A DNA stretch of 64,000 bases from Caldilinea sp. CFX5 (GCA_021405325.1 QWII01000003.1:1-64000); one strand, 5' to 3'. Shown: positions 1 to 9,035, counted from the stretch's first letter. Notes: generated by a model not told the origin, from the letters alone. Numbers and translations: made by a program.

Positions 1-422
1 TCAACCTGGTCGAAGCCCAACTGCTGCACAGCCGCGGCCACATCATCGGCCATCGCTTCCATACTCATGGGACGATCAATATCGGCGGTGCGCCCGTGGG
101 CTTGCAATTCAAAGGCGACCACCTGGCGGCTCTCGGCCAGGTAGGGCAAGATTGCGCCAAAAGAGGTGCCGATGGCGGAGAAGGCGCCATGCAGCAACAC
201 CAGCGGTGGCTGGCCCGCTGCCGCCGTACCATGAATTTCGTAATACATCTGGAGGCCGTTCACAGCGGCATAGCCGGTTTTGACTGGTTGGGTTGAATTG
301 GGCATGGCAGGACTCCCTTCTGCTTGGATCGGTTGACACGCAGCCAAGAATACGGTGGCCATCAAGAGCAGGCCGCTAGCGGCCTGTCGCCAGTGGTTGA
401 TACGTTGTGATTTGTATTGCAT
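1..422 (-). CDS. Alpha/beta hydrolase lipoprotein, 3' end beyond window
   Basis: The reading frame starts at the ATG at 422-420, behind a GGAGAAAGGG ribosome site, and stays open to the window edge (140 codons). It begins with a basic stretch, a hydrophobic run and the lipobox LAAC, with Cys near residue 29, so it is probably a lipoprotein anchored outside the membrane. The sequence LVLLHGAF is the oxyanion-hole HG motif of alpha/beta hydrolases. The nucleophile elbow lies outside the window, so the substrate cannot be judged. It follows the reductase gene by 14 bases on the same strand. Confidence 0.75.
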   Translation of the reverse strand, partial: MQYKSQRINHWRQAASGLLLMATVFLAACQPIQAEGSPAMPNSTQPVKTGYAAVNGLQMYYEIHGTAAAGQPPLVLLHGAFSAIGTSFGAILPYLAESRQVVAFELQAHGRTADIDRPMSMEAMADDVAAAVQQLGFDQV

Positions 423-436
423 AACCCTTTCTCCGT

Positions 437-1015
437 TTACACCATGACCCGGTACTCATTGAGCATCACATCGCTGTTGTAGCGGTGGCTCTGGGTCAAC
501 GCCAGTTTTGCCTGCCCGCCAAAATCCCCAAAGAGTGGGATGCCCACCCCGAACAGCACCGGATGCACCTTTAACACAAGTTCATCAATCAACCGCTCGG
601 CCAGCAGTTGTCCCGCCAGGTCAGCGCCGCCGCAGAGCCAGATCGCTTTGCCCGGCTTCTGCTTTAAGCGCCGCACGGTCCCGGCCACATCGTTCCGCAC
701 CAGTGTCACATTGGGGTCGGGGCTGGCGGTCAGCGAGCGGGAGAAGACGTACTGCTCCAGGGTGCCATAGGGGTTGGTAATCCCCTCCTTCACCCCCACT
801 TCATAGGTGTTGCGCCCCATCAACACGGTGTCAAACACTTTGTTTTGGGATTGGATACTCAGCGCCTGCTGCCAATGGGTCGGAATCGTTTCGGGAAAGC
901 GCTGGTTGATCGCCGCCATGTGCTCACCTTCCATGACAAAGCCATCGAACGCGCCATCCGGGTGGGCGATAAAGCCGTCGGTCGTGACGGCGACGAAGTA
1001 GATCAATGGACGCAT
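437..1015 (-). CDS. RibD C-terminal / dihydrofolate-reductase-fold protein
   Basis: A 192-residue protein opening with RPLIYFVAVTTDGFIA, the first strand and helix typical of the RibD_C/DHFR-like fold. VLMGRNTYEVG and IWLCGGADLAGQL match the NADPH-binding motifs of that family, and VHPVLFGVGIPLF is the usual C-terminal segment. Family members reduce pteridine or pyrimidine substrates with NADPH; the substrate here is unknown. The ATG at 1015 is preferred over the GTG at 1018 because AGGAGG lies 6 bases upstream of it. It directly follows the membrane-protein gene, whose stop codon carries that ribosome site, so the two are probably co-translated. Confidence 0.8.
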   Translation of the reverse strand: MRPLIYFVAVTTDGFIAHPDGAFDGFVMEGEHMAAINQRFPETIPTHWQQALSIQSQNKVFDTVLMGRNTYEVGVKEGITNPYGTLEQYVFSRSLTASPDPNVTLVRNDVAGTVRRLKQKPGKAIWLCGGADLAGQLLAERLIDELVLKVHPVLFGVGIPLFGDFGGQAKLALTQSHRYNSDVMLNEYRVMV

Positions 1016-1018
1016 CAC

Positions 1019-1522
1019 TTACCTCCTTATCAACAAAATAAACGCAAGCAGGCTCACAAAGGCGAAAGCGGCCCGCGCCACATGGGAATACTCCCAGCGG
1101 TTCCGCAATGCGGTCCAGGGTAGGGCGCGTTTTTCCGCTCTGCCCAAGGCAAAGAAGCCGGCGCTGACGCCCCGCAACGCTTCATCTTGGAGCCAGAACT
1201 TGTTGACCGGGTGCGTTACGAACCAGTAGACCGCCTGCATCCCAACCAGCCCCGCCAGCGCCAGGAGGGTTAGCCAGAAATCCGGGCTGCCCCACGGCGT
1301 CAGCCAGAGCAGGAGCAAAGTGAGCAGCAGGCCAACCGGCTCGCTGATGCCGCCGATGGTGAAGCCCGGATAGTAGATCGGCTGTACGGCATAGTAGACC
1401 TCCCGGCTAAGACGCATTTTCCCCGGCAATTCGAGCGCATGAGCCAACGCCAGGGCAAAGGCGACGGCAACCAGGAACACTGCCAGCAGTTGTAAGAATT
1501 CGATCATCGTTCTACTCTTCAT
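1019..1522 (-). CDS. Small membrane protein, DUF1772-like
   Basis: A 167-residue protein with four predicted membrane helices (about residues 8-28, 58-76, 84-104 and 148-165) and polar loops rich in Trp and Arg. Its length and helix layout recall the DUF1772/anthrone-oxygenase-like membrane family, but that is a guess from overall character. The start codon overlaps the stop of the upstream hydrolase gene (ATGA), which indicates translational coupling. No catalytic motif is visible. Confidence 0.6.
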   Translation of the reverse strand: MKSRTMIEFLQLLAVFLVAVAFALALAHALELPGKMRLSREVYYAVQPIYYPGFTIGGISEPVGLLLTLLLLWLTPWGSPDFWLTLLALAGLVGMQAVYWFVTHPVNKFWLQDEALRGVSAGFFALGRAEKRALPWTALRNRWEYSHVARAAFAFVSLLAFILLIRR

Positions 1523-2583
1523 CCGTCCTTGCCAAGAGTACCGGCGCGTTCGGCAGTGGCCGTAATCGACTCAATAAAGTCCGGCACAAGCGCCGCCGGT
1601 ATGAAATGACCCAGACCAGGGATCAGCCGTAGTTCCGCCTCTGGCACACGGGCGGCAATATCTTCGGCAGAAGCCACCGGCACAATCGGATCGGCGGTCC
1701 CTTGAATCACGATGGTGGGCGCTTTGATATTGGCTAAATTGTTCAACCGGTAATGGGCGCTGTCCAGATGACCGACCAGTGACACAGTCTGCTGGCGGAT
1801 GAGTCCGGCCGGGTCAAAGCCGCGGGCAAAGTCCCGTGCGGCCCACTGACGCAGGGTGGCCTCAGCGGTTGGGTACGTTCCACCCGCCAGCGCCTGCCAG
1901 ACTTTGACCTGCCAGGCAAGGAAGGCGTCGCGATCCACCGTCAGGGGTTGCGGCGGCACATTGGCAAAAGCGTCGGGATCAGCCAGCGCCGGCAGATCGG
2001 GGTTGCCGGAGTCCGCCGCAATGGTGGTGAGCGACAGCACACGATCGGGGTAGTCGATCGCGACCAGTTGGGCAATAGCCCCGCCCATGGAAATGCCGAC
2101 AAGATGTGCTTGCTGAATCGCTAAGGCATCGAGCAGACCGACCGCATCGGCGGCCATATCTTGCAGGGTATAGGGAAGCGGCGGCGGCTCACCGGCTTCA
2201 AGCGCGTTGCCGATGGCTTCGGCATCAGGCAAGCCCGCCTCGGTGAACTTTGTCGAGAGGCCGATGTCACGGTTGTCAAAGCGCACGACGCGATAGCCAC
2301 GCTCGACTAACCCATTGACCAGTTCCAGCGGCCAGTCCACCAGTTGTTGCCCCGTGCCGCCAATCAGGAGGATGGTTTCATCGGCCGGTGAACCGAAGCT
2401 CTCGTAGGCAATGGTGATGCCATTGGCCTGTACTAAACCCGCTGCCGGACTGGCGCCGATCTGGTTTGTCGCCGTTGGCGTAGCGCTGCCGGACGTCGTT
2501 TCTTTTGCACTTTCCGGTTGGATGGGCCGACAGGCCATCAGCATCAGGGTAAGGCTCACCAACCATATCGTCGTCGCTTTCAT
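1519..2583 (-). CDS. Alpha/beta hydrolase lipoprotein
   Basis: A 354-residue alpha/beta hydrolase. The start at 2583 sits behind GGGAGGGAG and gives a clean lipoprotein signal (lipobox LMAC). The next 35 residues are a Ser/Thr/Ala linker, then the hydrolase domain: LLIGGTGQ oxyanion region, VRFDNRDIGLS, the nucleophile elbow GISMGG (Ser nucleophile), GTADPIVP with the acid, and GLGHFIP with the catalytic His. The family covers esterases, lactonases and peroxidases; the substrate is not inferable. It overlaps the next gene by 4 bases and is the first gene of a four-gene minus-strand run ending at the window edge. Confidence 0.85.
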   Translation of the reverse strand: MKATTIWLVSLTLMLMACRPIQPESAKETTSGSATPTATNQIGASPAAGLVQANGITIAYESFGSPADETILLIGGTGQQLVDWPLELVNGLVERGYRVVRFDNRDIGLSTKFTEAGLPDAEAIGNALEAGEPPPLPYTLQDMAADAVGLLDALAIQQAHLVGISMGGAIAQLVAIDYPDRVLSLTTIAADSGNPDLPALADPDAFANVPPQPLTVDRDAFLAWQVKVWQALAGGTYPTAEATLRQWAARDFARGFDPAGLIRQQTVSLVGHLDSAHYRLNNLANIKAPTIVIQGTADPIVPVASAEDIAARVPEAELRLIPGLGHFIPAALVPDFIESITATAERAGTLGKDG

Positions 2584-2650
2584 ACACTCCCTCCCTAAAC
2601 TCAACTGTCCCTACGGGACACAGCCGTACTCACACAGGAGTAGGCGCCTC

Positions 2651-2724
2651 TATCACCGCGAAGCAAAGGATGAGCGAATCGCTTCAGGGGCAACATTCGC
2701 AAATCCAAATGATTCGCGGTGATA
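2651..2724. repeat. Intergenic hairpin
   Basis: Inverted repeat with 12-base arms (TATCACCGCGAA at 2651-2662, TTCGCGGTGATA at 2713-2724) enclosing a further imperfect palindrome around AGCGAATCGCT. It lies between two minus-strand hydrolase genes and has no T-tract, so it is more likely a structural repeat than a terminator. Confidence 0.6.
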
Positions 2725-2739
2725 TTGACGAGTCACCCA

Positions 2740-3537
2740 TCACCCCTCGCTCAGAAAGCGACGAATGATTGGCGCCACTGCCTGCGGCTTTTCCACCAAC
2801 AGCAGGTGACTGGCCTCTTCGACAATCACCACCTGGGCGTTGGGAATACGGGCGGCCATCTCTTCGGCTTCGGCGGCGGTTGCCATGCGATCCTCGCGAC
2901 CGGCCAGGATTAAAGTAGGGGTGCGGATCGCGTCCAGTTGTGCCATGACATCGCTGCGTTCGCCGGCGGCCATTGCCGCTTGATACATCCCCTCAACTTC
3001 CTGCAAGCCGATGGCCTTGCGGCGATAGGCAGCCACCAATTGGGGCTGCTGGGCAAAGGTGGCGCGGGCAAAGAAGAGTTGTAAGGCCGGATCGACAATC
3101 GTCTCGCGCTGGCCGGCGCGAAAGAGATCCCAGAGTTGGCGGGTTTGGGTGGCCAGCGGGGATGTGTCAGCACGAGCGTTGGTCGCGATCAGGACAAGCT
3201 TGTCCAGCAGCGCCGGCTGTCGCAACGCCAGGCGCAGCCCGATCATGCTGCCCAAGGAGTAGCCAATCCAGGTCACTTTCGACAGACCAAGGTGGGCCAG
3301 CAACCCGGCATAGTCAGCGGCCATCGCCTCAGCCGTCAAGGGGGTGCGATAGCCGCTCCCGCCGTGGCCATGGAGATCGAGATCAAGCAGATGAAACTCT
3401 GGCGCTAACGCGGCAATGAGCGGTTCAAAAACTTCCGCTCCCCACAAGACGGTATGCGAGAGCGCAATCGTTGGGTTTTTCGGGTCGCCAATGGTGCGAT
3501 AGTTGAGGGCAACCCCATTGATTGTGTGTCGTGGCAT
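2740..3537 (-). CDS. Alpha/beta hydrolase, 3-oxoadipate enol-lactonase-like
   Basis: A 265-residue soluble alpha/beta hydrolase without signal peptide. It has the oxyanion region IALSHTVL, DLDLHGHGGSG, the nucleophile elbow GYSLGS, the acid in LAGREDRM and the catalytic His in EASHLLLVEKP. This pattern is typical of the 3-oxoadipate enol-lactonase/BioH-like group. The ATG at 3537 is chosen because AGGAG lies six bases upstream; an ATG 15 bases further up has no such site. The standalone position gives no pathway context. Confidence 0.85.
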   Translation of the reverse strand: MPRHTINGVALNYRTIGDPKNPTIALSHTVLWGAEVFEPLIAALAPEFHLLDLDLHGHGGSGYRTPLTAEAMAADYAGLLAHLGLSKVTWIGYSLGSMIGLRLALRQPALLDKLVLIATNARADTSPLATQTRQLWDLFRAGQRETIVDPALQLFFARATFAQQPQLVAAYRRKAIGLQEVEGMYQAAMAAGERSDVMAQLDAIRTPTLILAGREDRMATAAEAEEMAARIPNAQVVIVEEASHLLLVEKPQAVAPIIRRFLSEG

Positions 3538-3597
3538 AGCAATCTCCTGCATAAGGGGGTAAACGAATCGTAGTCATGAACTTTCCGCAGATGCCGT

Positions 3598-3677
3598 ATC
3601 GGCTGGGGGATGGTGCTGAACTGCCCGGCAGGCGCAAGTCTATCAGTATAGTTCAACAGCCATGCCAACCAGCCGAT
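3598..3677. repeat. Imperfect intergenic hairpin
   Basis: Outer arms ATCGGCTGG (3598-3606) and CCAGCCGAT (3669-3677) with a second, imperfect pairing inside. It lies upstream of the minus-strand hydrolase gene. Function unknown; it may be one more member of the hairpins found throughout this window. Confidence 0.5.
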
Positions 3678-3739
3678 CAAGGTACAACTGCCGGGTATAG
3701 ATGAGCTATAGATAGAGCCAGCGCCGGCGGGTCGCCCGG

Positions 3740-4144
3740 TTAAGCCAGCGCCGGCGCCGCCCGTCGGAGACCGATGTACTGTAGCTCAGCAAAGAGACCG
3801 ACAGCCAACGCCTGGACGATGACAAAAGCAATGCCCAGCCCGTTGGGGGCGACCCAGCCACTCAACAGCAGTCCAATGCTGGCGACTACCCAAAGCGCAT
3901 TGATCACGATGACAGCCCACACGGCGCTGCGGGCCGGGGTTTCACGCGTCGCCACATAGGCGACAAAGACGACAAAAGGCAGCAACACCAACCCCGCCGT
4001 ACGCAGCAACTCCACCGGCAGATCGAGCAACCCGGCCAGAAAACCGGCGCCCAGCAGCAGTAGCAACCCCATCGCGCCGCTGATGACCGCATCGGCCAGT
4101 AGCGCCTGGCGTAAAAATGAAGAGGGACGAGCAAACGTTGTCAT
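3740..4144 (-). CDS. Small four-helix membrane protein
   Basis: A 134-residue protein with four strongly hydrophobic segments (about residues 17-38, 47-64, 74-95 and 103-122), no signal peptide and a start behind AAGGAG. No enzyme motif is visible. It is transcribed divergently from the XRE regulator at 4337, with a perfect palindrome between the two start sites, so it is the likely target of that regulator. Confidence 0.6.
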   Translation of the reverse strand: MTTFARPSSFLRQALLADAVISGAMGLLLLLGAGFLAGLLDLPVELLRTAGLVLLPFVVFVAYVATRETPARSAVWAVIVINALWVVASIGLLLSGWVAPNGLGIAFVIVQALAVGLFAELQYIGLRRAAPALA

Positions 4145-4282
4145 GATGGTAATTCTCCTTCTTGTACATATTTCACGATTACCCTACAATCATCAACACT
4201 TCCCATCAGCCGACGGCGACTGGCGTCCCGGTGGCTGATGCAGTGACGAAGGAGAGGATACAGGCGTTGGGGGCGGCGATCA

Positions 4283-4299
4283 ATTACCTCGGAGGTAAT
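4283..4299. promoter_or_regulatory. Candidate operator palindrome for the XRE regulator
   Basis: ATTACCTC, one central G, then GAGGTAAT: a perfect 8+1+8 inverted repeat, 38 bases upstream of the XRE start and 139 bases upstream of the divergent membrane gene. Size and position fit a homodimeric helix-turn-helix regulator binding its own promoter. Binding itself is inferred. Confidence 0.5.
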
Positions 4300-4336
4300 G
4301 GGCGCCCATTTTGTTTTGATCATCGGATGGCACCTG

Positions 4337-5152
4337 ATGAACACCATGCAACCACAACCGGTCGGTCATCTACTGCGCGAATGGCGCCAACGTCGGCGGC
4401 TGAGCCAGTTGGCCTTGGCCGGCGAAGCCAATATCTCGACCAAACATCTGAGCTTTGTGGAGACGGGGCGTTCCTTGCCCAGTCGCGAGATGCTCCTCGA
4501 TCTGACGGAACATCTCAATGTCCCCATGCGGGAACGCAATGTCCTATTGACGGCCGCCGGTTATGCGCCGGTCTTTCCCGAGCGATCATTAGAAAATCCG
4601 GCTTTGGCACAAGCGCGCAAAGTGATTGATCTGGTGTTGGCCGGCCATGAACCCTACCCGGCACTGGCGCTTGACCGCCACTGGACCCTGGTTGCGGCCA
4701 ACCGGGCGGTGCCGCCCTTGCTGGCCGGCGTCGCCCCGGCGCTGCTCCAGCCGCCGGTCAATGTGCTGCGCCTCAGCCTGCACCCCGATGGCCTGGCTTC
4801 CCGCATTGCGAACTTGGCCGAATGGCGCTTGCACCTGCTCGCCCGTCTGCGGCGCCAGATCGAAGCAACCGCTGATCCGGTGCTGGTCAACCTCCTGCGC
4901 GAACTGAAAGCGTATCCACTCGCCCGCGCCGACAAGGTCAACACCACCGCCACCGAGCATGATTATGCCGGTATCGCCGTCCCTTTTCGGCTCAAAACGG
5001 AACAGGGCACTCTCGCCTTTCTCAGCACGACCACGGTCTTTGGCACGCCGATTGACATTACGCTGGCCGAATTGGCGATTGAATCCTTCTTTCCCGCCAA
5101 CGCCGCCACCAAGGCCGCCTTAACCCGGCCTTCCCCGCAAGTCACGCGGTGA
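4337..5152 (+). CDS. XRE-family transcriptional regulator with MmyB-like ligand domain
   Basis: A 271-residue protein. Residues about 5-65 form a helix-turn-helix of the Cro/CI type (LREWRQRRRLSQLALAGE, then ISTKHLSFVETGRSLPS). Residues 90-265 match the MmyB-like ligand-binding domain common in actinobacterial and Chloroflexota regulators (PYPALALDRHWTLVAANRA, NVLRLSLHPDGLA, LAFLSTTTVFGTPIDITL). The ATG at 4337 has a GGATGG site 6 bases upstream; an ATG at 4298 lies inside the palindrome with unworkable spacing. It probably senses a small hydrophobic ligand and regulates itself and the divergent membrane gene. The ligand is unknown. Confidence 0.85.
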   Translation: MNTMQPQPVGHLLREWRQRRRLSQLALAGEANISTKHLSFVETGRSLPSREMLLDLTEHLNVPMRERNVLLTAAGYAPVFPERSLENPALAQARKVIDLVLAGHEPYPALALDRHWTLVAANRAVPPLLAGVAPALLQPPVNVLRLSLHPDGLASRIANLAEWRLHLLARLRRQIEATADPVLVNLLRELKAYPLARADKVNTTATEHDYAGIAVPFRLKTEQGTLAFLSTTTVFGTPIDITLAELAIESFFPANAATKAALTRPSPQVTR

Positions 5153-5508
5153 CGTGGTGGAATCATACCGTAGAGAACGGGTCTTGTCTTGAACAAAAAC
5201 GACAACAATCTATCGCTACTTTTGGGTTTCTCCCGTTTCTTACAGGCAGCGGAACGGCCGGCAGATTGAGATCCCATCGCCAAACTACCCATCCATCCAG
5301 GCCCAAGCCTATCTAGTTGACGAGTGACAGACATGATAAATTGCGTTAGGCTAAAAGCCGGACAACGTGGATCTTGGCGTGGAGCGAACGATCATTCCTG
5401 ATGAGCGTGATTGCATTGTATACGCAACGGCGCCATCAAGTAACACTTTTTCAGGTGTAAATAGGTTATTTGATGGGCTGCCGCGCCGTATAGCTTAGGA
5501 GGAAAACC
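5153..5508. other. Intergenic region with one copy of a dispersed 46-base repeat
   Basis: No convincing gene. Positions 5279-5324 hold a sequence beginning GCCAAACTACCCATC that recurs at 30137-30182 with 36 of 46 bases identical, every difference being a transition. The rest holds AT-richer promoter-like DNA before the gene at 5509, which has a strong AGGAGG ribosome site. Confidence 0.55.
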
Positions 5509-6537
5509 ATGAAGAATCAAGCTGGCCTTACAATCGATGCCCCGCAATTGCGTTTAGAGAACGTACCGCGCATCGGCTTCGATGTCCATCTCAGCCCTTT
5601 TCCCGGTGCGCTCTATGCACTCCTCGATTATTGTGGCGATCACCAAGCGTATGACTATTTGATGGGGATCACCGGCGCTGCGTTTCGGCGGTTATGGAAT
5701 CCCGACGATGGCGGCAATATTGATCTCGCGCGCTTTGGCGAGATGCCGTTCCGGCTGGCCTTTACCGCGCTGGGCTACAGATGGCGCCGCCTGCCGGCGG
5801 AAAAAGCAACCATGCTTGCCGCCATCAAGACTAGCCTTGCGCACGGGGTTCCCCCCATCTCCTTTGGCATCTGTGGCCCACCCGAAGCCGGGCTTGTGAC
5901 CGGCTATGCCGAAGATGGCGCGGTGCTCTATGGATGGAGCTACTTCCAGCCGACACGCGACGGCTATTATGAGTTGCGCGATTGGTTTACAACCATGGAC
6001 AAGAGCAGCGGCTACGGCTTGCTCGTCCTCGGTGAGAAAACGCCGCCGCCACCCCCACGCGAGATTCTCCTGACGGCGTTAGAATGGGCCATTGACCTGG
6101 CTTGCACCAGCCGGCGCTCCGCGCTGCCGAATCATGTCAGCGGTCTGGCGGCCTATGAGGCCTGGGCGGATGCGCTGGTATGCGACGCCGATTATCCCGC
6201 TGACAAGGCCGACGCGCTGGCGTTCCGCACCATGATCTACGGGGATCAGTGCATGATGGTGGAAGATCGACGGGAGGCCGCCCGTTTCTTGCGCCGAATG
6301 AAGAGCGCCGCCCCCTGTGAGGCCGCGTTATTAGCCGAAGCCGCCACCCTGTATGACAACGTGGCGGCGTTGGTTTATCAGCTCTGGCCGTGGCCGGTCG
6401 AACCCAATGCCGGCGCCATCCAAGGATTAAGCGATCCGGCCCAACGCCGGCAACTGGCCGTCACCATTCGCACCGCGCGGGAGCAGGAGGCGCGGGCGGT
6501 GGCTCTCTTGGAGAAAGTATGGATTGCCCTACGGTAA
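5509..6537 (+). CDS. BtrH-like (papain-fold) hypothetical protein
   Basis: A 342-residue soluble protein. The first 170 residues resemble the BtrH N-terminal fold: a start with FDVHLSPFPGALYALLDYCG, then an insertion, a lid segment GVPPISFGICG and a GYAEDGAVLYGWSYFQ strand pair. The C-terminal half is helical and Ala/Arg rich, with no recognised domain. BtrH proteins transfer acyl groups from carrier proteins in antibiotic pathways; whether this protein is catalytic is unclear, since the usual N-terminal Cys is replaced in this frame. It lies 25 bases before a UroD-family gene and is probably co-transcribed with it. Confidence 0.6.
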   Translation: MKNQAGLTIDAPQLRLENVPRIGFDVHLSPFPGALYALLDYCGDHQAYDYLMGITGAAFRRLWNPDDGGNIDLARFGEMPFRLAFTALGYRWRRLPAEKATMLAAIKTSLAHGVPPISFGICGPPEAGLVTGYAEDGAVLYGWSYFQPTRDGYYELRDWFTTMDKSSGYGLLVLGEKTPPPPPREILLTALEWAIDLACTSRRSALPNHVSGLAAYEAWADALVCDADYPADKADALAFRTMIYGDQCMMVEDRREAARFLRRMKSAAPCEAALLAEAATLYDNVAALVYQLWPWPVEPNAGAIQGLSDPAQRRQLAVTIRTAREQEARAVALLEKVWIALR

Positions 6538-6562
6538 ATGATGTCAGGCAGGAGAACAGACC

Positions 6563-7549
6563 ATGAACAAACGCGAACGACTGGAAGCAACCTTTGCCGG
6601 CGCCGTGGTCGACCGCCCACCGGTGGCGCTGTGGCGGCATTGGCCCATTGATGATCTGCACGGGCCGGAATTGGCGCGCGCCACCTTGACCTTTCAGGAA
6701 AGCTACGACTTTGACTTTATCAAAGTGACGCCAAACAGCAACTATTGTGTTGAAGGCTATGGCGTCGAAGCCACCTGGCAGGGCAATGAAGAAGGCACCT
6801 ATCTTTGGAAAAATCGCGTGATCCAATCGCCCGCCGATTGGGAGCGGCTACAACCACTCGACCCCAATCGTGGTCTCCTGGGGGAAGTGCTGGAGACCAA
6901 CCGGATGATCGGGGAAGCGGTGGGGGAAACGACGCCTTATATCACGACCATTTTTCATCCGCTGGCGCAAGCCAAAAATCTGGCCGGCGACCGCTTGCTG
7001 GCAGATCTGCGCCAATACCCCGCCGCCACCAAGGCCGGGCTACAGGTGATCACCGAGTCGATCCTGCGCTTTATTGAGGCACTCAAGCAGACGAAGTGCG
7101 CCGGCATCTTTCTGGCCTTGCAACATGCCAGCTATGATCTACTCACCGAAGCGGAGTATCGCACCATCTGTCGGCCCCTCGACCTCCAAATTTTGGCCGC
7201 CACCGAAGGCATGTGGTTCAATCTGGTTCATCTCCATGGCGCCCATGTGATGTTCGATGTGGTGGCCGATTACCCGGCGCAAGTGATCAACTGGCACGAC
7301 ACGGAAACGCCGCCTACCCTCACCGAGGCGCTGTCACGCACAAAGATGGCGCTCTGTGGCGGTTTACGCCAATGGGCGACCATGGTGCGCGGCACCCCGG
7401 AAAGTGTGCGCGCCGAAGCGCTGCGCGCCTTTGCCGCCACGCAAGGGCGCCGCTTCATCCTAGGGACAGGCTGTGTGACGCCCATCATTGCCCCCACTTG
7501 TAATCTTGTCGCCACGCGCCATGTAGTCGATGGGCTGCGGGGCGGTTGA
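6563..7549 (+). CDS. Uroporphyrinogen-decarboxylase-family (MtaA-like) protein
   Basis: A 328-residue protein starting MNKRERLEATFAG, followed by DRPPVALWRHWPIDD, the standard opening of the UroD superfamily, and ending with FILGTGCVTPIIAP, the usual C-terminal Gly-rich loop. The family includes heme UroD and corrinoid methyltransferases (MtaA, MtbA). HLHGAHVMFDVVADY and the late Cys suggest the methyltransferase-like side rather than housekeeping HemE. The substrate is unknown. It is the second gene of a two-gene unit, followed by a palindromic repeat. Confidence 0.8.
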   Translation: MNKRERLEATFAGAVVDRPPVALWRHWPIDDLHGPELARATLTFQESYDFDFIKVTPNSNYCVEGYGVEATWQGNEEGTYLWKNRVIQSPADWERLQPLDPNRGLLGEVLETNRMIGEAVGETTPYITTIFHPLAQAKNLAGDRLLADLRQYPAATKAGLQVITESILRFIEALKQTKCAGIFLALQHASYDLLTEAEYRTICRPLDLQILAATEGMWFNLVHLHGAHVMFDVVADYPAQVINWHDTETPPTLTEALSRTKMALCGGLRQWATMVRGTPESVRAEALRAFAATQGRRFILGTGCVTPIIAPTCNLVATRHVVDGLRGG

Positions 7550-7581
7550 GCAACCGGAGACAAGCGTCTTGTATCGCGAAC

Positions 7582-7614
7582 ACAAACCCGGTTTCTGTCA
7601 GAAACCGGGTTTGT
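7582..7614. repeat. Palindromic repeat, copy 1 (AAACCCGGTTTCTG type)
   Basis: A 16-base inverted repeat around a single central base, built on AAACCCGGTTTCTG. A near-identical copy lies at 9102-9132, so the two flank the cDPG synthetase-like gene. There is no poly-T tail on either strand, which argues against a simple terminator. It looks like a dispersed REP-type element. Confidence 0.75.
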
Positions 7615-7632
7615 CTTGGCAAGCTGATACCG

Positions 7633-9015
7633 TTACTGGCCACGCTCCGCCAAAAACTGCTGGAGGATGGTCGTCAGCGTTGGTTCACCGATTTCTTGTA
7701 GCTCGTAGCGGACACGCTGCGCCGGCTTGCTCAACGTGAGTACCCGGCGGAGATCGATAGGGGTGGCGACCAACACGAGATCAGCCGGGACCGCCGCAAT
7801 GGTGGCGGCCAGATCGGCAATTTGCGCCGGGCCATAGCCCATCGCCGGCAGCACGGGGCCGATCCGCGGATAGTTAGCAAAGGTGGTCGCCAGAGCGCCG
7901 GTGGCGTAGGGCCGTGGATCGACAATCTCCGCCGCGCCGTGGCGCGTGGCCGCTACCCAGCCGGCGCCATAGGCCATTTCACCGTGGGTGATCGTGGGGC
8001 CATCCTCCACCACCAAGACCCGTTTGCCCCGGATGGCTTCCCCATCCTCAACGGTGACGGGGCTGGCGGCATCCACCATGCGCGCCGTTGGCTTCAAGGC
8101 ATAGGCAATGCGCCGCGTCGCCTCGACCTGCTCAAAGGACGCAGTGTCAATTTTGTTGATAACAATCACATCGGCCATCCGCACATTGATTTCGCCCGGA
8201 TAGTAGCGGAGGGCATGGTCGGCCCGGTGCGGATCGACGACGGTTAACCACAAATCGGGGGCGAAGAAGGGCCAATCATTGTTGCCGCCATCCCAGATGA
8301 TGATGTCGGCTTCCTCTTCGGCCTGGCGCAGGATGCGTTCGTAATCTACCCCGGCGTAGACGACAAAACCGGCCTGGACATGCGGTTCATAATCCTCCCG
8401 CTCTTCAATGGTCACTTGATAGCGGTCGAGATCCTCAAGGGTGGCAAAGCGTTGCACCGCTTGGGCCGCCAAATCGCCATAGGGCATGGGATGGCGCACA
8501 ATGACCACCCGTTGCTGCCTGGCCTGTAAAATTTGGGCAACGCGGCGGCTGGTCTGACTCTTCCCCGCCCCGGTGCGCGAGGCGCAGACGGCGATCACCG
8601 GCACACGGGCTTTGAGCATCGTCTGGCGCGGGCTGAGCCACAGATAGCCGGCGCCGGCAGCCATCGCCCTGGCCCCCACCTGCATCACATGTTCATAACT
8701 CACATCGCTGTAAGCAAAATGGGCGAGATCCACTTGCTCCGTTGCAATCAGGTGGGCCAGGTCGCTTTCACGCACAATCGGAATGCCTTGCGGATAACGG
8801 GGGCCGGCCAGAGCCGGCGGATAGAGCCGACCGGCAATATTGGGAATCTGGGTCGCCGTAAACGCGACAACCACATACTGAGGGTTATCGCGAAAATAGA
8901 TGTTGAAGTTGTGAAAATCCCGACCGGCGGCGCCGAGAATCACGACCCGCTGGACAGAAGTAACGTTGGCGTTCGTCAATGTTTGTGAATTGGATAGCAC
9001 GCTTGCCTTGCTCAC
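7633..9015 (-). CDS. Cyclic 2,3-diphosphoglycerate synthetase-like GTPase
   Basis: With the GTG at 9015, five bases after GGGAG, the protein has 460 residues, the usual length of archaeal cyclic-2,3-diphosphoglycerate synthetase. It opens with RVVILGAAGRDFHNFN, a Rossmann-like strand and loop, then carries the P-loop SRTGAGKSQTSRRV near residue 165, IIWDGGNNDWPF and VVVDP-type segments, and VIVINKID, a GTPase-style specificity motif. Bacterial homologues are usually annotated as predicted GTPases and may not make cDPG. A longer frame from 9144 reads through a palindromic repeat and a short upstream frame, so I treat that extension as artefact. Confidence 0.8.
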   Translation of the reverse strand: MSKASVLSNSQTLTNANVTSVQRVVILGAAGRDFHNFNIYFRDNPQYVVVAFTATQIPNIAGRLYPPALAGPRYPQGIPIVRESDLAHLIATEQVDLAHFAYSDVSYEHVMQVGARAMAAGAGYLWLSPRQTMLKARVPVIAVCASRTGAGKSQTSRRVAQILQARQQRVVIVRHPMPYGDLAAQAVQRFATLEDLDRYQVTIEEREDYEPHVQAGFVVYAGVDYERILRQAEEEADIIIWDGGNNDWPFFAPDLWLTVVDPHRADHALRYYPGEINVRMADVIVINKIDTASFEQVEATRRIAYALKPTARMVDAASPVTVEDGEAIRGKRVLVVEDGPTITHGEMAYGAGWVAATRHGAAEIVDPRPYATGALATTFANYPRIGPVLPAMGYGPAQIADLAATIAAVPADLVLVATPIDLRRVLTLSKPAQRVRYELQEIGEPTLTTILQQFLAERGQ

Positions 9016-9035
9016 AGTCGCTCCCTTCTTAATTC

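Noticed and set aside
7582..7614. Rho-independent terminator after the UroD-family gene
   Set aside because: The stem is strong but there is no T-tract on either strand, and a copy occurs elsewhere; kept as a repeat.
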